Below, piece by piece: positions 60,125-64,000 of a stretch of DNA of 64,000 nucleotides. Every line of letters starts with the position of its first letter. Within the stretch, counting starts at the first letter, position 1. The DNA is taken from NCBI GenBank assembly GCA_965237725.1, contig OZ250151.1, positions 1,054,001-1,118,000 on the forward strand, in the 5' to 3' direction. The translations under genes and the position numbers were made by a program. Below the pieces are notes generated by a model. The model was not told the origin of the DNA, searched no databases, and saw only the letters and a list, made by a program, of their open reading frames with translations. Origin of the DNA: G965237725 sp965237725 (lineage in GTDB: Bacteria; Pseudomonadota; Gammaproteobacteria; Arenicellales; Poriferihabitantaceae).

Positions 60125-61456
60125 GTGAGCCATATTTTTCATCGCAATTTAAAACAGCCCCTACCAAAAGCGGTTACGGGGGATGGGGTTTATCTCATCG
60201 ATCAGAACGGTAAACAATATTTAGACGCCTCATCAGGCGCTGCAGTATCCTGTCTGGGTCACAACAATCAGTTTGTCATCGATGCGATAAAATCCCAGCT
60301 CGACAACCTGGCATATGCCCATACTGGTTTTTTCACCACGGAAGTAGCGGAGCAATTGGCTGATCTTTTAATCAGTCGCGGAACTCATGGGTTGAGTAAA
60401 GTTTATTTTCTTTCCGGCGGATCAGAAGCCATGGAAACGTCAATGAAAATGGCTCGACAGTATTTTGTTGAAATCGGCGAAAGCGACCGACAATATTTTA
60501 TTTCCCGTCGGCAGAGTTACCATGGCAATACCATCACCGCATTGTCCGTCGGTGGCAATATGTGGCGGCGTAAACTTTACACGCCAATTCTAAATCGCTC
60601 CGAGCATATATCTCCCTGTTATGCCTATCGCGATAAAAGCGAAGGTGAGAGCGAATTTGACTATGGTCAACGGGTCGCCAATGAACTGGAACAGGCCATA
60701 AATAAACTCGGCCCGAATAAAGTCATTGCCTTTATCGCAGAAACTGTGGTCGGCGCAACCTCAGGGGCGCTCACTGCAGTGCCGGGATATTTCCAGCGAA
60801 TTCGCAAAATATGCGATGAATACGGCGTGTTATTGATCCTCGATGAAATCATGTGTGGCATGGGCCGGACGGGAAAATATTTTGCATTCGAAGACGAAGG
60901 AATATCCCCGGACATTGCCTGCATCGCCAAAGGCCTTGGCGGCGGCTATCAGGCCATCGCAGCCTCACTGGTCAGCCAAAATATTTTTCATGCTATCAGC
61001 GCGGGCAGCGGTAACTTTCAGCACGGTCATACTTATATCGGCCATCCCACCGCAGCTGCGGCGGCCCTGGCGGTACAAACCTATATCGATCAGAACAACC
61101 TATTGGACACGGTGCGGACTCGGGGTAATCAATTATTTGATGCCTTACACGATCGATTCAAGGAACATCCAAATATTGGCGATATTCGGGGGCGAGGTTT
61201 GTTTTGCGGAATTGAGCTGGTGCAAGATCGACAAGATAAAACACCGTTTCCGCCGGACAGTAAACTGGATGGAAAAATCAAATCAACTGCCATGGAAAAT
61301 GGACTCATGGTCTATCCCAATGCCGGCACAATAGACGGTCAAAATGGCCACCATATTCTGGTTGCGCCGCCCTTTATTTGCTCCCCGGATCAAATTGATG
61401 AAATCGTCGATAAACTGGAAAAGTCCATAAACACCACAATTTCAAATCTGCTTTAA
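60125..61456 (+). CDS. Class III aminotransferase
   Basis: The 443-residue PLP enzyme has GDGVYLIDQNGKQYLDASSG, VSCLGHNNQFVIDAI, FLSGGSEAMETSMKMARQYF, RQSYHGNTITALSVGG, LILDEIMCGMGRTGKYFAFE and the PLP-lysine in IACIAKGLGGGYQ (Lys269). It resembles omega-amino-acid/diamine:pyruvate or 'aspartate aminotransferase family' enzymes. The start is GTG at 60125, 8 nt after the regulator stop. It probably deaminates the compound imported by the TAXI transporter. Its 3' end is convergent with a methyltransferase gene (37 bp gap). Confidence 0.92.
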   Translation: MSHIFHRNLKQPLPKAVTGDGVYLIDQNGKQYLDASSGAAVSCLGHNNQFVIDAIKSQLDNLAYAHTGFFTTEVAEQLADLLISRGTHGLSKVYFLSGGSEAMETSMKMARQYFVEIGESDRQYFISRRQSYHGNTITALSVGGNMWRRKLYTPILNRSEHISPCYAYRDKSEGESEFDYGQRVANELEQAINKLGPNKVIAFIAETVVGATSGALTAVPGYFQRIRKICDEYGVLLILDEIMCGMGRTGKYFAFEDEGISPDIACIAKGLGGGYQAIAASLVSQNIFHAISAGSGNFQHGHTYIGHPTAAAAALAVQTYIDQNNLLDTVRTRGNQLFDALHDRFKEHPNIGDIRGRGLFCGIELVQDRQDKTPFPPDSKLDGKIKSTAMENGLMVYPNAGTIDGQNGHHILVAPPFICSPDQIDEIVDKLEKSINTTISNLL

Positions 61457-61493
61457 GATTTTCGTGACCAGCGCCGGCCTAACGTCGACCTAG

Positions 61494-62126
61494 CTAGCGT
61501 TTGATGACCAAAACCTGCGCGGTGATCCCTTCTTTTTTTATGTATTGGGTTTCAATTATATGTTCAATTGAAAACTGATGATCTTTTGCTTCCTGAATTA
61601 CCTCTGGCTCGAGATTTAATTGTTCCCACGCGGCGCCGTTAACGGTAATGATGCAACACCCTCCAGGCTCCACGCAGTTCACCACGTGGTGCATATGATT
61701 GATTTTGGGGATAGTAAAAGAAAACATGCCCACACAAATTAAACTGTCATATAAATTTTTTACCTCTGCAGCGCCGGTGAAATCATGTTGCCACAGATGT
61801 TGATATACATTTCGTGCTTTTGCAATAACGATCATCTCCTTGGAAAAATCCACCCCTTCAACATATTTATATTTCTGGCATTTTAAATATTCGCCCACAA
61901 GACCGGTGCCGCAGGCCACATCCAGAACACGTGAATTTTTATCCGTTACATAATCTACAAAAATATCACTGGCTTCCTTGTGGGCAACATATTCCAGATC
62001 ATTAACCAGGTCGGATTCATAATCCGCCGCCCACTCGTCGTATTGCTGTTCCTTGTTGACATCCGTTGAATAAACTTTTGTCAGCCGCTGGTCAAATTTT
62101 TCTACATCGGGTTGGCGTTTTTTCAT
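61494..62126 (-). CDS. Class I SAM-dependent methyltransferase
   Basis: The 210-residue protein has a methyltransferase core with YDEWAADYESDLVNDLEYVA (typical of Williams-Beuren/UbiE-like enzymes) and motif I SRVLDVACGTGLVGEYLK. VEGVDFSKEMIVIAKARNVY, LYDSLICVGMFSF and VEPGGCCIITVNG follow. Its ATG overlaps the stop of the proline-racemase-family gene by 4 nt (62123-62126), so the two are co-translated. The acceptor may be the product or substrate of that enzyme. Confidence 0.87.
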   Translation of the reverse strand: MKKRQPDVEKFDQRLTKVYSTDVNKEQQYDEWAADYESDLVNDLEYVAHKEASDIFVDYVTDKNSRVLDVACGTGLVGEYLKCQKYKYVEGVDFSKEMIVIAKARNVYQHLWQHDFTGAAEVKNLYDSLICVGMFSFTIPKINHMHHVVNCVEPGGCCIITVNGAAWEQLNLEPEVIQEAKDHQFSIEHIIETQYIKKEGITAQVLVIKR

Positions 62127-63154
62127 TTCATATTTGGCCAGGTGTCTCCCAGCTTATAACCTTCGGGCCAGGGGTCGTCGGGATCCAGGGTGTGTTGGTG
62201 GGTGCCAGTAATCCACGATCTTCCGGTGAGTGACGGGATGATGGCAGGTTTGCCCGCGACCGTTGTTTCGCCAACAATTGAACAGTCAAATCTTGAATCG
62301 ATAATTGAGTAGTTGGTAAATTGATCCCCTGTTTTCATTTCGCCTTTTGCATGCATCACCGCCATTCTCGCTGAGCTACCCGTACCGCAGGGCGAGCGAT
62401 CAATTTTGCCTGGCTGGACAATCACGGCATTTTTGCCAATGGCCACATTATTTTCATGGACAATAGGCATGGCAAACTGACAAAAAGAAATATGGGACCA
62501 GCCGGTATTTTCGGGATGGACAAATCCCAGTTGCTCGTTCGCCGCCTTGGTAATGGTAGTACCCATATTTGCAAGATCCAGGGCTTCATCAGGCCTGACC
62601 TGAAAGCCAAGCTCCACGGGATTAACGATGGCATAGCTGTCCCCACCGTATGCGGTATCGACGGTGATGGTGCCCACACCCTCCACCTCGAGTTTGGCAT
62701 CGAGCTTGTCCGCAAATGATGGCACATTGGTTATGGTCACCCGAACTGCCTTGCCATTTTTACATTCAACTTTGGCGTTAACCAAACCTGCCGGGGCTTC
62801 GAGTATTAGCTCGGTATAGGGTTCCTGCATCTCCACTATGCCAGTATCCACCAGAACCGTGGCCACACACATGGAATTTGAACCGGACATGGGCGGCGTA
62901 TCTTCGGGCTCCATGATGATCCAGCCCGTGTGAGCAGACGGATCCACCGGCGGCACCAGCAAATTCACATGACGAAAAACACCACCTCGGGGTTCGTTTA
63001 ATACAAAATTCTGTAGCACGTGATCGTCGGCAATAAATCGGGATTGATCCCAGATGGTATCCCCGGGGGGCGGTGCAACACCACCAACAATAACGTCTCC
63101 CACTTCCCCTTCACAGTGACAGCTTACGATGTGAATTACTTTTCTAGAGCGCAT
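62123..63154 (-). CDS. Proline racemase family protein with Ser in place of the first catalytic Cys
   Basis: The 343-residue protein belongs to the proline racemase/4-hydroxyproline epimerase/trans-3-hydroxyproline dehydratase family. It shows HIVSCHCEGEVGDVIVGG, RGGVFRHVNLLVPP, AYGGDSYAIV and the second catalytic Cys in DRSPCGTGSSAR (Cys256). The first active-site motif is PPMSGSNSMC, so the usual MCGH Cys is Ser90 and the His is Ser92. Normal two-base racemase activity is therefore uncertain; it may act as a dehydratase or on another amino or hydroxy acid. It is coupled to the methyltransferase gene and lies next to a TAXI uptake and aminotransferase set. Confidence 0.9.
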   Translation of the reverse strand: MRSRKVIHIVSCHCEGEVGDVIVGGVAPPPGDTIWDQSRFIADDHVLQNFVLNEPRGGVFRHVNLLVPPVDPSAHTGWIIMEPEDTPPMSGSNSMCVATVLVDTGIVEMQEPYTELILEAPAGLVNAKVECKNGKAVRVTITNVPSFADKLDAKLEVEGVGTITVDTAYGGDSYAIVNPVELGFQVRPDEALDLANMGTTITKAANEQLGFVHPENTGWSHISFCQFAMPIVHENNVAIGKNAVIVQPGKIDRSPCGTGSSARMAVMHAKGEMKTGDQFTNYSIIDSRFDCSIVGETTVAGKPAIIPSLTGRSWITGTHQHTLDPDDPWPEGYKLGDTWPNMK

Positions 63155-63226
63155 CAGAAAATTTTACTCGGTTATTGGAAATCATAGGAATTGTACTCCG
63201 ATATAAAGCCACCTTATGATGCTTTA

Positions 63227-63682
63227 TCAGGGACGATAATTGTCTAAAGTTTTAATGGATTCTTTTCCATATTTGAGATTACAGAATTCCACTTCCGTCT
63301 GATCACTAGTTTCGTTTGAAAAACTGTAATAGGGCGGCTTTTGATCGATGAAAATTTGTTTGTCAAAGCTAAAGCTATGAAAATCAAAAAGCCCGGCGGG
63401 CACAAAATATTTATTATTGTCGAAATAGTGATAATAAAGACCGCTACCACAATTCGTACAAAACGCCCGTTCTCCCAGCTCGGAAGTTTGATGCAAGGAT
63501 ATGTTATCAGCACCTTTAACAGTTATGTCATCTCCACAGTCAACAATCAGCAGAGGTCCGCCAGTCCATCGTCTACACATTTTACAGTGACACGCAGTCA
63601 GGCTTTTGCTCGCTTTATTCGTTGATATTTCAACCGAGCCGCATAGACACCGACCCTGTAATCTAATTGTTTCTTCTTTCAC
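63227..63682 (-). CDS. GFA/CENP-V family zinc protein
   Basis: The 151-residue protein has the glutathione-dependent formaldehyde-activating (GFA, Mss4-like) zinc fold. The ligand cysteines are RCLCGS (12, 14), ACHCKMCRRWTGG (31, 33, 36) and FCTNCGSGLYY (75, 78). Members may add glutathione to formaldehyde or simply bind zinc. Formaldehyde could arise from the N-demethylation enzymes in the window, but the gene is too far from them to claim a link. It lies 72 bp upstream of the proline-racemase-family gene on the same strand. Confidence 0.9.
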   Translation of the reverse strand: MKEETIRLQGRCLCGSVEISTNKASKSLTACHCKMCRRWTGGPLLIVDCGDDITVKGADNISLHQTSELGERAFCTNCGSGLYYHYFDNNKYFVPAGLFDFHSFSFDKQIFIDQKPPYYSFSNETSDQTEVEFCNLKYGKESIKTLDNYRP

Positions 63683-63762
63683 AGACGCTCACCTATAACG
63701 AAACTATTTCAAAGGATTATACGTACATTATTGTAGTAATAACCAATGATGGATATGAAGAA

Positions 63763-64000
63763 CTAATGCTTTACGGCAATGACCAGATCCATAACATTAG
63801 TGCCGGTAAATCCGGAAACAAAAAGACCATCTGCTTTGTCCAGAAATGTGCCAGCGTCTGCATTGTCCAGGGCGGCCTGCCCGCCATCTGTTCTTGAAAA
63901 AGTTGAACCATCGACGATGGCGCCCGCGGCACTTGTAGGACCATCGGTGCCGTCGGTACCTGCGGCAATAACCGTAATATCATCCCGGCCATCAATTATT
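63763..64000 (-). CDS. Glycerate 2-kinase / hydroxypyruvate reductase (MOFRL type), C-terminal part
   Basis: A minus-strand frame enters from the right edge and stops with TAG at 63763-63765, giving the last 78 residues. It shows the MOFRL-domain end: ITVIAAGTDGTDGPTSAAGA, IVDGSTFSR, then FLDKADGLFVSGFTGTNVMDL. This fits type-2 glycerate kinases (TtuD/GckA), which make 2-phosphoglycerate. The rest lies outside the window. It could take up carbon from the serine, tartronate or glyoxylate routes. It is 80 bp upstream of the GFA gene on the same strand. Confidence 0.88.
   Translation of the reverse strand, partial: IIDGRDDITVIAAGTDGTDGPTSAAGAIVDGSTFSRTDGGQAALDNADAGTFLDKADGLFVSGFTGTNVMDLVIAVKH

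Noticed and set aside
1..64000. CRISPR arrays, tRNA/rRNA genes, prophage or transposase genes
   Set aside because: None seen; the only regular repeats are the 12-bp coding repeats, the MITEs and the REP-like block.

Overview
The window looks like a chromosomal segment of a heterotrophic, probably marine gammaproteobacterium. This rests on moderate GC, an MscL close to the enterobacterial form, a short E. coli-type GloA, a CaiD-like crotonase, an OmpR/EnvZ-type pair and an LbtU-like porin. It is an inference from gene style, not a phylogenetic placement. No rRNA, tRNA, CRISPR array, prophage or intact transposase was seen.

Layout. (1) 0-6 kb: two TetR-type regulators, a small membrane protein (not listed by standard length cut-offs) coupled to a fatty-acid hydroxylase, a methyltransferase, mscL, a sulfotransferase and a tiny SEC-C protein. 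(2) 6.2-12.1 kb: a tight minus-strand run of six tailoring-type genes: DUF3291, GNAT, methyltransferase, CocE-type hydrolase, sulfotransferase, and a GT81-like glycosyltransferase fused to a PIG-L-like domain. (3) 12.2-20.2 kb: a cAMP-binding-type protein and a five-gene FkbM/oligopeptide ABC operon, flanked by two membrane-anchored metallophosphoesterases. (4) 20.3-29.5 kb: a lipid-linked-sugar glycosylation locus (two DPM-type GT2 proteins, one fused to GtrA; GT87; an unassigned GT-C-like protein; an ALG9/PIG-B-like GT22; a ROK sugar kinase), riddled with four copies of a MITE.

(5) 29.7-36.7 kb: Lrp regulator, glutamine-synthetase-like ligase, NTF2-fold protein, Rieske oxygenase and glyoxalase I on the plus strand, then an ADP-forming acyl-CoA synthetase divergent from a CaiD-like hydratase. 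(6) 36.8-40.2 kb: VWA lipoprotein, ECF sigma factor and putative anti-sigma factor. (7) 40.6-48.0 kb: class III aminotransferase, a second Rieske oxygenase (CntA/GbcA type), an RpiR regulator and a dimethylglycine-dehydrogenase-like flavoprotein, sharing a candidate operator, then a CMD protein and an outer-membrane barrel. (8) 48.2-55.1 kb: two-component system, AldA-like dehydrogenase, GT12-like glycosyltransferase, AsmA-like protein. (9) 55.2-64 kb: TAXI-TRAP transporter, a second RpiR regulator with a palindromic operator, class III aminotransferase, methyltransferase, a Ser-variant proline-racemase-family enzyme, a GFA protein, and the end of a MOFRL-type glycerate kinase.

Two themes dominate. 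One is uptake and catabolism of amino or quaternary-amine compounds (regions 5, 7 and 9). The other is assembly and decoration of a surface glycan or glycolipid (regions 2 and 4). The substrates of both cannot be fixed from sequence alone.
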